Assembly: GCA_023614405.1 (NCBI GenBank)
Contig: CM042684.1
Span: forward strand, 473,193,650-473,257,649
DNA: 64,000 bases
Direction of reading: 5' to 3'
Source: Avena insularis
Taxonomy: Eukaryota > Streptophyta > Magnoliopsida > Poales > Poaceae
Position numbers and translations under genes: made by a program. Each line of letters begins with the position of its first letter. Within the stretch, counting starts at the first letter, position 1. Positions 45,931-55,868 of the stretch are shown here, piece by piece. The notes under the pieces are model-generated. The model saw nothing but the letters and a program-made list of their open reading frames with translations. It made no database searches and had not been told where the DNA came from.

Positions 45931-46063
45931 CGTAGATCATTTGTTTGCGAGGAAATCAAACGAAATTGAGTAGAGATGAAGATCCCTTGAGGTTTTGAGA
46001 GAGTTTGGAGGATGAAGAAAGTAAAAGGATTGAAGTTTTGGAGTTGGGAGTACCTTCCCGTGC

Positions 46064-46073
46064 GATTTTATGG
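46064..46073 (-). promoter_or_regulatory. TATA-like box upstream of the Athila-type ORF
   Basis: Minus-strand CCATAAAATC lies about 20 bases downstream of the last hairpin unit of the array and about 360 bases upstream of the ORF start. The LTR TATA box has a similar place relative to the same motif. Confidence 0.4.
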
Positions 46074-46080
46074 TCGAATG

Positions 46081-46534
46081 CAACTATACGAGCGCAACTA
46101 TACGGGCGGAACATGCGTTCCGGCCGTATAGTTGGCGTTCTATCAAAATATTAGGTCTTCCTCCTGGCGGCGCAGCTAAACGGACGCAACTATATGGGTG
46201 GAACAAAATGTTCCGGCCGTATAGTTGGTCGTTAAACTATCTGTCCCTGCGAAAGAAAATTTGCAAAGGCATAGATATCTATACGACCGGAATTTTTATT
46301 CCCGTCGTATAGTTGGTCGTTAAACTCTCAGTATATATGAAAAGAAATTGTATGGAGGCATCGATATCTATACGACTAGAGCTATACGGTCGGAATTTTT
46401 ATTCCCGCCATATAGTTGGTCGTTAAACTCTTAGTACATATTGCAGAAAAAATTCGATGGCAAAGATAACTATACGACCGGAACTATACGGCTGGAATTT
46501 TTATTCCCGCCGTATAGTTGGTCGTTAAACTCTG
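46081..46534. repeat. Array of five inverted-repeat units shared with the J LTR promoter
   Basis: Five hairpin-forming units spaced 89-102 bases apart. Arms are at 46095-46112/46117-46134, 46187-46204/46210-46227, 46279-46292/46299-46312, 46382-46395/46402-46415 and 46484-46497/46504-46517. Core arms are CTATACGACCGGAA and TTCCCGCCGTATAG. Four units are followed by TTGGTCGTTAAAC. The loop is TTTTTA in the last three. One copy of the same motif occurs in each LTR (42729-42791 and 49851-49913). Confidence 0.9.
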
Positions 46535-46828
46535 TGTGTGTGTCAAAAAAATTCTGTTTCTTCGTAAACTATATCTTTTCCTGTAACTTAGTGATATACC
46601 TTGTTTTTGATAGAAAATTGACAGTAAATATTGTCGACCAACAATAGCATGAATAAAGCAGAATTTTAAGTACTACCAAATTTCTTCTCCTCAAATGGAG
46701 TCTTCTAGCACTCTTTATTAAACAAAAACTTTAACAAAAACCAAAAAACTTAACTCAAACCTTTATTTAACATGGGTTGCCTCCCATGGAGATCTCTTTT
46801 ATTGTCAATAGCTTGACCTTGATGATAC

Positions 46829-48685
46829 TCACTTGGGCCAGATGAGTGGAACACCCACTCCAAAGTAATTGGCCTTCAAAGTGATGGCCTCCTTTTCATC
46901 AGGCTTGGCTTTCTTCTTCCTGGGAAAATGAATAACAAAAGGATCTCGTGAAGGCAATTGCAACTTCACGCTCCCTTCATGCAGATTAATCAAAGCCTTA
47001 ATAGTTCTTCGGAAAGGACGACCTAGAATTACTGGAGCCACTTTATCTTCAGGCATGTCAACAATAATGAAATCAATTAGAGCAGGACAGCCTTTGATGT
47101 AAACTAAAGTGTTCTCCTTAATCCCTATAGCTTGTTTGTAGGTAGAATCTGCTAGATGCAATTTTAACTCAGTAATTTCAAAGGAGCCAAGATTTAATTT
47201 GTTAAAAAGAATCTTTGGAATTGTTGAGACGCTTGCACCTAGATCACAAAGTGCAGCCATCTCATTGGTTCCAATCTTTATCTTAATAGTAGGCTCAAAT
47301 ATGTCATCTAGTTTAACAGGTAACTTTTCAGCGATTTTCTTGTATTCTTCTTCAAGTTCGCGTACCTTAATTGCAACTTGATCAACAAAGTGTTGATACA
47401 TGGCTTCATCATTACCTTCACTTACCGGAATTTTGACGTTGATCCTTTTTACGAGATCTTCTATGGTGTAGCTTGGTGAAGGGGCATTACTATAATCAAG
47501 TTCTTCAGGCTCCTCCCTTTGGATCCTCATCATTTTGAGTTCCTCAACAGGATTGGGCTCAACTTTTCCTGCAAACTTAGCTAGAATGAGAGTTTGACTC
47601 TCGGTTATCTTACCTAGCTGTGCCTCAACGATCCTTGTTCTTTCTTGAAGGGCCTGTAAATCATTTCTCAAACTAACAACTTGGTTAGGTAGTTTACCAA
47701 GCATAGCATCATGGTTCTCTGTAATTTTAACTAGAATATTATTTTGTTCATTTTGTGAGTCTATGAAAGACTTCAGTGTTTCTTGGAGACTACCATTACT
47801 ATTTCCCATATTATTATTAGAGTTTCCTGCAGGACTAGCATAGTGTTTCTGAAAGTTAGGATTGTAACTCTTCTTCCAAGTAGGATTATAATCATTACAA
47901 GCTACGAAGTCTATTTCTTCAATATTTGTTTCGGGTGTGGCTCTTACCTGAGTTTATTTACCTTTTACGGCTAGTATGAGCTCATCCAGCTTAGCATTGA
48001 GATCTTCGTTCTCTTGTGGTGAGACAGAGTTCACCTTCTTCGTGTTTGACCTTTCCACATGCCATTGGGCATGGTTGTCTTGCATATTGTCTAGCAGCTA
48101 CTTTGCTTCAGTAATATTTTTACCCATAAATGTCCCTCCAGCTGCAGTATCAAGCATAGACTTAGATACAGGATTAAGGGCATTGTAAAATAAATGGAGG
48201 ATTAACCAATCTTCAATCCCATGACTAGGATAGTTTCTTAGGCATTCTTTCATCCTCTCCCATGCAAGCGCTAGTGGCTCACGCTCTTCCCGTCTAAAGC
48301 CAGTCTTATTAGATCAAAGTTGCATAGTCTTTGTAGGTGGGAAAATTTTAGTCATAAATAAAGAAGTACATCCCACCCATGATGTAATAGTATTTTTAGG
48401 CAAAGATAGAAACCATTCTTTAGCTCTTCCTCTTAGAGAGAAAGGAAATAGACGTAATTTGACCGCATCAGGATCAACATCTTTTATACGCATCATAACA
48501 CATATTTCAGTGAAAGTATTTAAGTGCATACATGCGTCTTAGCCTCCAAATTGATTCTGTTGAACCAAACTTAAATAATGGGGCTTAAATTCATAATCAT
48601 CAATAGCAATTGCTGGCTGAGTAATAGGAGTACGCAAATAAACATTATTGGGAGTAGCAAACTCCCCAAGCTTCTTTCCAGCCAT
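46829..48685 (-). pseudogene. gag-pro: Element J gag-protease
   Basis: A single frame of about 619 codons from ATG 48683-48685 (MAGKKLGEFATPNNVYL) to 46829, broken by four stops only: TAA 48539-48541, TGA 48314-48316, TAG 48098-48100 and TAA 47954-47956. Each is one C-to-T step from CAA, CGA or CAG. Gag features are LRLFPFSLRGRAKEWFLSLP and NPVSKSML-like sequence at 48180. A coiled-coil region follows (47640-47800), then the aspartic protease with ALCDLGASVSTIP near 47240 and VILGRPFRRTIKALINLHEG near 47000. The catalytic D is present, in DLGAS as usual for this lineage. The frame stops soon after protease, with no reverse transcriptase, so the element depended on others for copying. Confidence 0.88.
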
Positions 48686-48860
48686 ACTACCGATGTTTTT
48701 GGGTTTTCTTAGATAAAGAACTATAACTGTAAAAACAAGAATTTAAAGACTAACTATTTTTTTGGTTTATCAAATAAAGGCTGAGAGCAAACTAACAAAA
48801 TTAAAAACAAGAATTAAAACTAGCAAGATTCTTAATAATCTCACCAGGGTAGCTATTGCT

Positions 48861-48878
48861 TCCCTGGCAACGGCACCA
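48861..48878 (-). promoter_or_regulatory. Element J primer-binding site
   Basis: Minus-strand TGGTGCCGTTGCCAGGGA, a variant of the tRNA-Asp-type Athila site, 10 bases from the 5' LTR. Confidence 0.85.
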
Positions 48879-48888
48879 GAAAAAGGGT

Positions 48889-50160
48889 TGATACCTTCGA
48901 TCCGGATTACGGATGTAGTATAGCTTCTTTTTCCGTAGTAGACCTAGGTTATCGAATCCTCGGGAAGCAAATGCATAGTGAAGTTACTTTAATGGACCTT
49001 CGGGAGTTTTAGAATTCCTTTTGTGTTTTCACCGGACCAGTAGTTTGCGTCTTTTGGTTGTTGTCGATGATGGAGAGAGGGCCTAGGGCGTTAGGTTTCA
49101 CCTGTAGCTGTGCAAAACATCTGATGGAAATAACAGATAGAAATAAAGCATGCATGTACTTGTTAGAGCAAGATATTATATGTGGGCAGTGCATCCATAA
49201 TTGCTATTGCCTCCGCAACCGCTTATAGAAATAACCTACTAGTCTCATTCATATAAGAAAGAGAACTAATGATATGCATCGTGATGTCACCGTTAATCCC
49301 AAGAAAATCCCTCACATATAGCCATACTACCCCTTCTGTCACCGGGGTTCCCAACCTGCAGATCAGTCATCACTCATACTCCCTATACCTGGCTCAACCC
49401 TCAGGGTCTTGGGTACCTGACAAGTCCTTAGAATTAGGCAAGAGAGGATACAATAATCATCATGTCATATAAACTAATACACGATCCCATCTATGATAAT
49501 TCACATGCATAATTGCTACATGGCTAGGCTGAAGCCCTTAGCCTAAGGAGAATTACTCACACATAGAGATGAGATCAACAATCACAAACATTGTAATGAA
49601 AATCATAAGAATGATAGAAATAGTCTTGCAATGTCGTCAATCGGAGAAGAGATCTACTATTACAAGTGCTGGAGTATGGCTATGGAGATGGAGAAGGGTT
49701 TGGAGATCTAGAGGCAGCTTTTTGGTGGAGTCTGGCTTCTACGGGGTGGAGAGAGAGATAGCGTGAGAGATAGTTTTTCCATCGCTTGAGGCTTCTTTAT
49801 ATAGGGGTCCCTTCACGAAAGTTGTTTTGTTTGACCTAACGGTGGCAGCGCCAACTATACAACCAGATCTATATAGTCGGAATTTTTGCTCCGGCTGTAT
49901 AGTTGGTCGTTACGGTGTCTGTCTTCGTTAGACGGCTCCTGGTTTCTTCTGGTTGAAGGAAATATCGTATCTTTGACTTTAATGTAGTGATTCCCTCCTT
50001 TAAACGACATTATCTGTGCAGGAAAAATACAAGAAGAAAGGATTGCATACCCATCAGAATATTAGCATTAGTGGCAGGGTTTAGAGAGATATTTCATCAA
50101 AATTATGACTAATATCTAGTTTAAATGTGGACTTTAGATGGCTATATTTCAGAGTCATCA
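48889..50160 (-). repeat. Element J 5' LTR
   Basis: 1272 bp partner of 41763-43039, with few differences. The TATA box lies at 49796-49805 and the inverted-repeat motif at about 49851-49913. The outer end TGACTCTGAAATATAGCC (minus strand) is followed by the CCAGC duplication. Confidence 0.95.
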
Positions 50161-50165
50161 CCAGC

Positions 50166-50730
50166 CAACTTCAAGGCGCCCAAGGAGATCCAAAAGTACG
50201 ATCCAACGTACGATCCAGCAGTGTGGCTAGACACGTACCTGATGGCCATGGGAATCGTCGGCCACACCGACCTGCTCGCTGCTTGCTACCTCCCCCTGAT
50301 GATGGAGGGAGCGACCAGGCAATGGATCAACACCATCCCCGCAGACAGCATTGACTCGTGGGAGGTGATGTGCGACGCCTTCGTCGGGCACTTTGAGGGC
50401 TCCTACACCCGCGCCACCACCATCGAGGACCTAGAGCGCTACATCTAGGGACAGCGCGAGTCAACCCGCCACTGGATCCAGAGGTGGCAGGAACTGTGGA
50501 TCAACGCTTCTGGCATCCACCCGGACACGGCGATCCACTACTTCAAGAATGTGTGCCGGTACGAACCTCTGGTCGCCAAGATCAAGAGGGTCTACCAGAC
50601 GCTCGACAACATCCCCGACCTCCTCGAGATCACCAAACGTTACACGGAAGAGGACCCCAACCAAGACTCCAACGATGAGTCAGGGGAAGACGCCGCACCA
50701 GTGGCAACGACAGTGGGCGACAACGCGACA
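50166..50730 (+). pseudogene. gag: Element G gag, capsid part
   Basis: Resumes the frame cut at 41762. It encodes the conserved gypsy capsid region: YDPAVWLDTYLMAMG, LMMEGATRQWINTIP and DSWEVMCDAFVGHFEG. After a TAG at 50446-50448 (again C to T) it continues in frame with STRHWIQRWQELW, PLVAKIKRVYQTLDN and PDLLEITKRYTEED. The frame then shifts, somewhere between 50730 and 50889. The protein would build the particle and is followed by protease. Confidence 0.85.
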
Positions 50731-52290
50731 TGCACTATAACAACACTTTGCCCACCGGCAAGTGCCATGGTGATGGGCGAGTCGACTTCATCGCCAATGC
50801 CGGCTACGGGCAACGTGACCCGAAAAACTTCCGCCTCGATGGAAGAAACTACTGCGCCAACGGAAATTACCACACCAACAACACGGTGAGGCCAAAATTT
50901 GACCCCACTGCACTGCTCAACCAGCCCTGCGTCTACCACAGTAGGGAGGGGAACCCTACCACCCACACCACCGTAGACTGCCAATCTCTGAAGGAGATTG
51001 AGAAGGCAAGGCAAGCGAGGGAGGACCCCAACAACAACCCGCCAAGGGACAATGGCAGCACCGGTGGATTCCGCAACACCGTCGGCGCGCTGCACGTCTT
51101 CACTAGGCTCGACACCAAACGCGAGAAGAAGGTGCTCGCCCACGCAGTCACCGTCAATGCGGTGACCCAGGTCGACATTCCTTGCTTCCTCAACTGGTCC
51201 GAGCAAAGCATCACCTGGAGTCGCCAAGATCACTCGCACATGTTCGAATATCCGGGGCGAGTCGCCCTGGTGGTCAGGCCCAAAGTGGCCGGCTACTGGC
51301 TACCCAAGACGCTGATGGAGGGCGGAAACTCCATCAACATCATGTACTTGGACACATTCAAGAGGCTACACCTCCCGGAGTCGGCGATCGAGTCGACACT
51401 CACCACCTTCCGTGGCATCGTCCCCGGTCGTCAGGTGTACCCGATCGGCAAGGTAAGGCTGCCAGTCACCTTCGGCACACCAGCGAACTTCTGCACCGAG
51501 CGGATCGTCTTCGAGCTAGTGAACTTCTGTAGCCCCTACCACTGCGTCCTGGGGAGCCAGGCGTTCGCCAAATTCATGGCGACCCCACATTATGCCTACA
51601 ACATGATGAAGCTCCCCGGGCTAAGCGGCATCATCACTGTCCACGGCGACCCCGACATGGCTATGGAGTGCGAAGACAAAGGCGCTAAGCTCGCCGACAC
51701 CGTCATCATCGTGGAAACCAATGATGCGGATGAGCTTGCGAAATACGCGAGGGAACTCGCTGAGCACAAACTAAACACCGACCCAAAAGTGCGACTAGTA
51801 AAGCAATCGTTGGGTCCCTTCAATGAAGAGCGTCGTCGAGCAATCGCTGAAGAAGAACATCGTCTACTCGATGCAGGCTTCATTCAGCCCATCAAGTACT
51901 CCAAGTCGCTGGCAAACCCAGTCCTGGTTCTGAAAAAGAACAACACCTGGAGAATGTGTATCAACAACACCAACCTTAACAGCACCTGCCCAAAGGAGGA
52001 GTTCGTCCTACCACGCATCAATTAGATCATCGACTCAGCTGCGGGATCGGACTCGCTGTGCTTCCTCGATGCATACTCTAGTTACAACCAGATCGAAACG
52101 GAGGCTGAGGACAAAGAGAAGACATCGTTCATCACGCCATTTGGTGCCTTCTGCTACACTGCCATGATGTTCGGCCTTAAGAACGCCGGCGCGACCTATC
52201 AAAGGTGCATGCAGGAGTGCCTTGCAAGTCAAATTGGCTGCAACATCCACGTCTACATTGATGATGTGGTAGTAAAATCCACCGCCAGAG
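50730..52290 (+). pseudogene. pol: Element G protease and reverse transcriptase, first half
   Basis: The frame begins in the gag nucleocapsid region (CVYHSREGNPTTHTTVDCQSL, a degenerate zinc-knuckle-like C-X-H-X-C cluster). The protease follows near 51310-51340 with LMEGGNSINIMY. The usual motif is a DGGSS-type sequence, so the catalytic Asp reads Glu here. The reverse transcriptase starts near 51890 (LLDAGFIQPIKYSKSLANPVLVLKKN), passes a TAG at 52023-52025, and continues to the catalytic YIDDVVVKS at about 52252-52278. The frame is lost directly after that motif. Proteolysis and copying would both be abolished. Confidence 0.87.
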
Positions 52291-53030
52291 CAACCTACTC
52301 GTCGACCTGGCTGAGACCTTCACGAATCTGCAGAGGTACAAGATCAAGATCAATCCAGGAAAGTGCACCTTTGGCATGCCCACCGGATAACTCCTGGGGT
52401 ATGTGGTCTCCAATCGAGGCGTCGAGGCAAACCCCACCAAGATCGACACCATCGCGCGGCTCGGGAAACCCGAGTGCCTGCGTGACGTCCAGAAGCTGGT
52501 CGGGCGAGTCACGGCTCTCAGTCGCTTCATCCCCCGGCTCAGTGAGAAGGCGATGCCTCTCTACCACCTGATGCGCAAGAACCCCATGTTCCAATGGGAC
52601 AAAGAAGCGGACAACACGCTCAAGGCTCTCAAGGAAGTGCTGCTCGCGACACCGCTGCTCGCCGCCCCAATCGACAAAGAGCCAATGCTCGTATACGTCG
52701 TGGCTTCCACTTGAGTCATCAACACCGTGATGGTCGTCGAGCGGCCAAAAGAGGGCAAGGAGCGCCCCGTACAACGCCCCGTCTACTACATCAGCGAGGT
52801 CCTAATGGACTCAAGGCAGCGCTACCCGCAGTACAAGAAACTAGTGTATGAGGTCTTCAGAGCCCAGCGGCGACTCCACATTACTTCCATGAGCACCCCA
52901 TCACGGTCGTCTCCTCCGCGCTGCTGCAGGACATCATCCGCAATCGCGAGGCGACTGGGCGAGTCGCTAAGTTGTCCATCAAAATCGGCGTCCACAACAT
53001 CCAGTAGAAGCCATGCAAAGCGATCAAATC
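52290..53030 (+). pseudogene. pol: Element G reverse transcriptase thumb and gypsy RNase H, degenerate
   Basis: After the frameshift near 52290 the open frame at 52403-52714 holds NPTKIDTIARLGKPECLRDVQKLVGRVTAL-type thumb and connection sequence (PLYHLMRKNPMFQWDKEAD). After a TGA at 52712-52714 the RNase H region reads RPVYYISEVLMDSRQRYPQYKKLVYEV, then a shift near 52880 and a TAG near 53005. The expected acidic residues of this first RNase H are largely absent. In Tat elements this domain is commonly degenerate because a second RNase H takes over, so this may be ancestral and not recent decay. Confidence 0.8.
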
Positions 53031-53687
53031 GCAGGCCTTGGCCGATTTCCTCGTCGACTGGGAAGAAGCGCAACAGCCAGAGAAGCTACCCTATCTCCAC
53101 TACCGGTCGCTCCACTTAGATGGGTCCAAGAATGCGGATGGCACGGGGGTTGGGCTCGTACTCACCTCCCCCAAAGGCGACAAGCTCCGCTACATGCTCC
53201 ACCTTGACTTCACGCCCAAAACCAACAACATGGCCGAGTACGAGGCCTTCCTTCACGGCATGCGGGCCACCAAGGAGATGAACGTCAATCGCCTATGGTG
53301 CTATACGGTGACTCCAACCTAGTCACCGGACAAGTCGCTGGGACCTGCGATGTCGTCTCCCCCACCATGATAGCGTACCGCCAAGCGGTGGACCAGCTGG
53401 GAGGTCACTTCACCGGCTACTCCATAGAGTGGATCGACAGTCGCAAGAACGAGGAGGCCGACGCTCTCTCCTGCATCGGATTAGACCGACAAACGCCACC
53501 CGCGGGAGTCTTCCTCGACATCATCCATAAGCCTTTAGTCTCCCCGCCCAAGGAGATCGACATCGGGATACCTCTGCAGCCCGAGCCCGCCCTAGTCGCC
53601 ATGATCATGGAGCCTAGTGACTGGACCGCACCATACGTCGCCTTCCTCGAGCACAAGGTCTTGCCCACTGACGAGACAAAGGCGTGA
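53031..53687 (+). pseudogene. pol: Element G second (archaeal-type) RNase H
   Basis: The 53038-53322 frame carries LHLDGSKNADGTGVGLVL with the first Asp, and TNNMAEYEAFLHGM with the catalytic Glu. After a one-base shift near 53300 the next frame has LYGDSNLVTGQV with the second Asp and RKNEEADAL with the final Asp. This additional domain between RNase H and integrase identifies the Tat lineage. All acidic residues are still present. The frame continues through a proline-rich linker to 53687, then ends at a TGA. Confidence 0.87.
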
Positions 53688-54862
53688 ATGATTATGCACT
53701 GCTCCAAATCCTTCGTCATCATCAAAGGCGAGCTCCACAAATGCAGCGTGACTGGCGTATTCTAGTTCTACGTACAGTCAGAAGAAGAACGCAAGATCCT
53801 CCAAGACATCCACGTCGGCGACTGTGGCCATCACGCCGATGCCAGGTCGCTAGTCGCTAAGGCCATGCGACATGGCTTCTACTGGCTGACAGCACACGCC
53901 GACGCCATCGACATTGTCAAACGATGCGTCGGGTGCCAGAATTATGCCAACCAGACACACATCCCTGGTTCGGCACTCAAGACCATCCCCATCACCTGGC
54001 CATTCGCCATATGGGACATGGACATGGTTGGCCCGTTTAAGAAGGCCCCATCCGGCTTCACCCACCTTCGGGTCGTAGTCGACAAATTCACCATGTGGGT
54101 CAAGGCCAAGCCGATCAAGAAGTGCGACGGCAAGACCGCCACTAAGTTCCTCCATGAGCTCATCTACCGGTACGGCTACCCGCGCAACATTATAATGGAC
54201 AATGGAACCAACTTCGCCAAAGGTGCCATGGCGGATTTCTGCGAGGATACATATGGCTCGACCTCTCCTTAGTCGCCCACCCAGAGTCAAATGGCCAAGC
54301 AGAGCGCGCCAACCAAAGCATCCTCCACGGCCTCAAGCTGCGACTTCAGGTTCCCCTCGAGCGAACCCCTGGATGCTGGGTCAAAGAGTTCCGCTCCGTG
54401 ATATGGGGCATTCGCACCTCCGTCAACCGCTCCACAGGGTTCACACCCTTATTCATGGTGTACGACGCTGAGGCCGTCATGCCAACCGACCTAGAACATG
54501 ACTCGCCTCGGGTCGTCAATTATGTGGAGGTGGAAAACAAGATCGCCCACCAAGACGGGATCGACCAGCTCGACGAAGCACGTGACCTAGCCCGCTCTCA
54601 CACCGCCATCTACCAGCAGGGACTCCGCCGCTACCATAGCCGCCGAGTCCGGACTCGCACCTTCCAGGAAGTCGACATGGTCCTACGACTGATCCAGGAC
54701 AAGAAGGGAATGCAAAAGCTTTCTCCCCCATGGGAGGGGCCATTCACCATAGGGCGAGTCCTCGGCATCGACGCCTACTACCTCATCGATGTAAGAGGCA
54801 ATGGCCAGCTCGAAGTTGGGAGGCCATGGAATGTAAACCTCCTCCGAAAGTTCTATACATAG
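53688..54862 (+). pseudogene. pol: Element G integrase
   Basis: The zinc-binding part is visible as CGHHADARSLVAKAMRHGFYW and CVGCQNYA (53825-53945). The catalytic core has the first Asp in WDMDMVGPF (about 54012-54040), the second in IMDNGTNFA (about 54190-54220), and the Glu in NGQAERANQS (about 54290-54320). A frameshift near 54265 lies between the second and third residues. Stops also occur at 53685-53687 and 53763-53765. The C-terminal part (TGFTPLFMVYDAEAVMP, RTFQEVDMVLRL, WEGPFTI, and WNVNLLRKFYT at the end) is open from 54398 to 54862. No chromodomain follows, as expected for Tat. Confidence 0.88.
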
Positions 54863-54992
54863 AACTAAAACATGTAATCAACTGCTATATAATAAAAATC
54901 GTGTCTACTCGCCATACTCTTGTGCCAATCGCACTTGTACTCTCAGCAATACGCTATCCATGGAAGTCAACCCTTGGTCGAGCGACCGACAC

Positions 54993-55480
54993 GGCTAAGT
55001 AGTGCGGCCCAAGGGCACCGAAAGTACTCGGGCCTTGTGTCGTCCATGAACACGCTACCCTGGAGCCACCATTAGAGTCGCCTAGCTCGACTGGCCCGCC
55101 GGGCCAAGACAATCGATAATGCTTATCACAGCCTCCCGTCCTCCCCATCCTCGTGCAAAGCGACTCGAACGGTTAAGTACCACGCACGGGAACTTGTCCA
55201 CAATAACCCCCATGCAGCTCGGGAACACACCAAGTAAGAGAGATCGCCTTGGACTCGCCACGCGACTGACTTTCCGAGCCAGGGGGAGAGACGCGTTACA
55301 AACAACGCACCAGGTCCTCACCTACCTTGGGCATGTGACTAGAATGGCTAAGTACCATGCTTGGGGACTCGCCTAAACCGACCCTATTCGCATCCAGGAA
55401 AACAACTAATTACAGAGCTCCCTTGGGGTCGCCAAGCGACTGGCTCCACGAGCCACGGCGAGTCGACTTCAGTCAAATTA
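54993..55480. repeat. Degenerate tandem repeats in the Tat 3' region
   Basis: Unit starts marked by GGCTAAGTA or GGTTAAGTA at 54993, 55171 and 55346, giving periods of 178 and 175. Units 2 and 3 share blocks such as CTTGG(A/G)(C/G)TCGCCA with CGCGACTG or AGCGACTG. Tandem repeats after pol are known in Tat elements. Confidence 0.6.
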
Positions 55481-55695
55481 AAAACTTAATACAACCAAAC
55501 TTACATACAGACGAGGTAACCCCAATAAAGGGCAGATGCGCTCGACGACTCGCACAACCAAATACTCAACATAAAATAGACATCACCATGCATTGTGAGT
55601 CGATTGACTCCTTTTATTTCAGCAACAAAATATATTGTTTACATTACAAAAGCGACCATTCGCCATAACTTAAAAAAGCCCCTCAAGGCAGTTAC

Positions 55696-55868
55696 TCATT
55701 TTGCAGGCTTCGACAAAGAGGCACTGCCATCACCCTTGACCCGGACATATGGCTCCCAAGGGTTCATCGGGTACGTCGTCAACTGTTTCGCCAATGATGA
55801 CCGTACGGGCTGCTCCAACTTCAGGTCACATTGCTCCGGTTCGGAGTCGCCTGACGCCACCACCGTCT
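55696..55868 (-). pseudogene. Possible antisense ORF remnant of the Tat element
   Basis: The minus strand is open from the LTR junction at 55868 to a stop at 55696. It ends with NPWEPYVRVKGDGSASLSKPAK and begins mid-frame at about VVASGDSEPEQCDLKLEQP. Some plant Tat elements carry an antisense gene between integrase and the 3' LTR, and this is the right place and strand. There is no start codon within G because the next LTR interrupts it. It could be a chance frame. Confidence 0.4.

Larger units (their letters stand above)
41763..50160 (-). mobile_element. Athila-like gypsy element J, non-autonomous, with extra gene
   Basis: Minus-strand insertion in element G gag with CCAGC at 41758-41762 and 50161-50165. 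Order on the minus strand: 5' LTR 48889-50160, primer-binding site 48861-48878, gag-protease 48685-46829, an inverted-repeat array 46534-46081, an Athila-type ORF 45706-44189, 3' region, polypurine tract, 3' LTR 41763-43039. Reverse transcriptase, RNase H and integrase are missing between protease and the array, so it would have depended on a helper element. Confidence 0.93.
39764..55868 (+). mobile_element. Tat-lineage Ty3/gypsy element G, interrupted in gag
   Basis: Plus-strand element: 5' LTR 39764-40255, primer-binding site 40262-40279, gag 40280-41762 and 50166-50730, protease, reverse transcriptase, RNase H, a second (archaeal-type) RNase H, integrase to 54862, then a repeat-rich 3' region. 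The second RNase H between RNase H and integrase is the hallmark of the Tat lineage. Element J is inserted in gag. No 3' LTR is seen before another LTR starts at 55869. Confidence 0.87.
54863..55868 (+). other. Element G 3' region
   Basis: About 1 kb after integrase with no sense gene. It contains three degenerate copies of a roughly 177-base repeat (see separate entry), then about 200 bases of plain sequence, then a short antisense frame. A 3' LTR is not reached. Confidence 0.75.

Noticed and set aside
46064..46540. The repeat array as a CRISPR array or as miRNA genes
   Set aside because: A plant context and hairpins inside the units rule out CRISPR. Single short stems with 4-6 base loops are not miRNA-like, although small RNAs could still arise.
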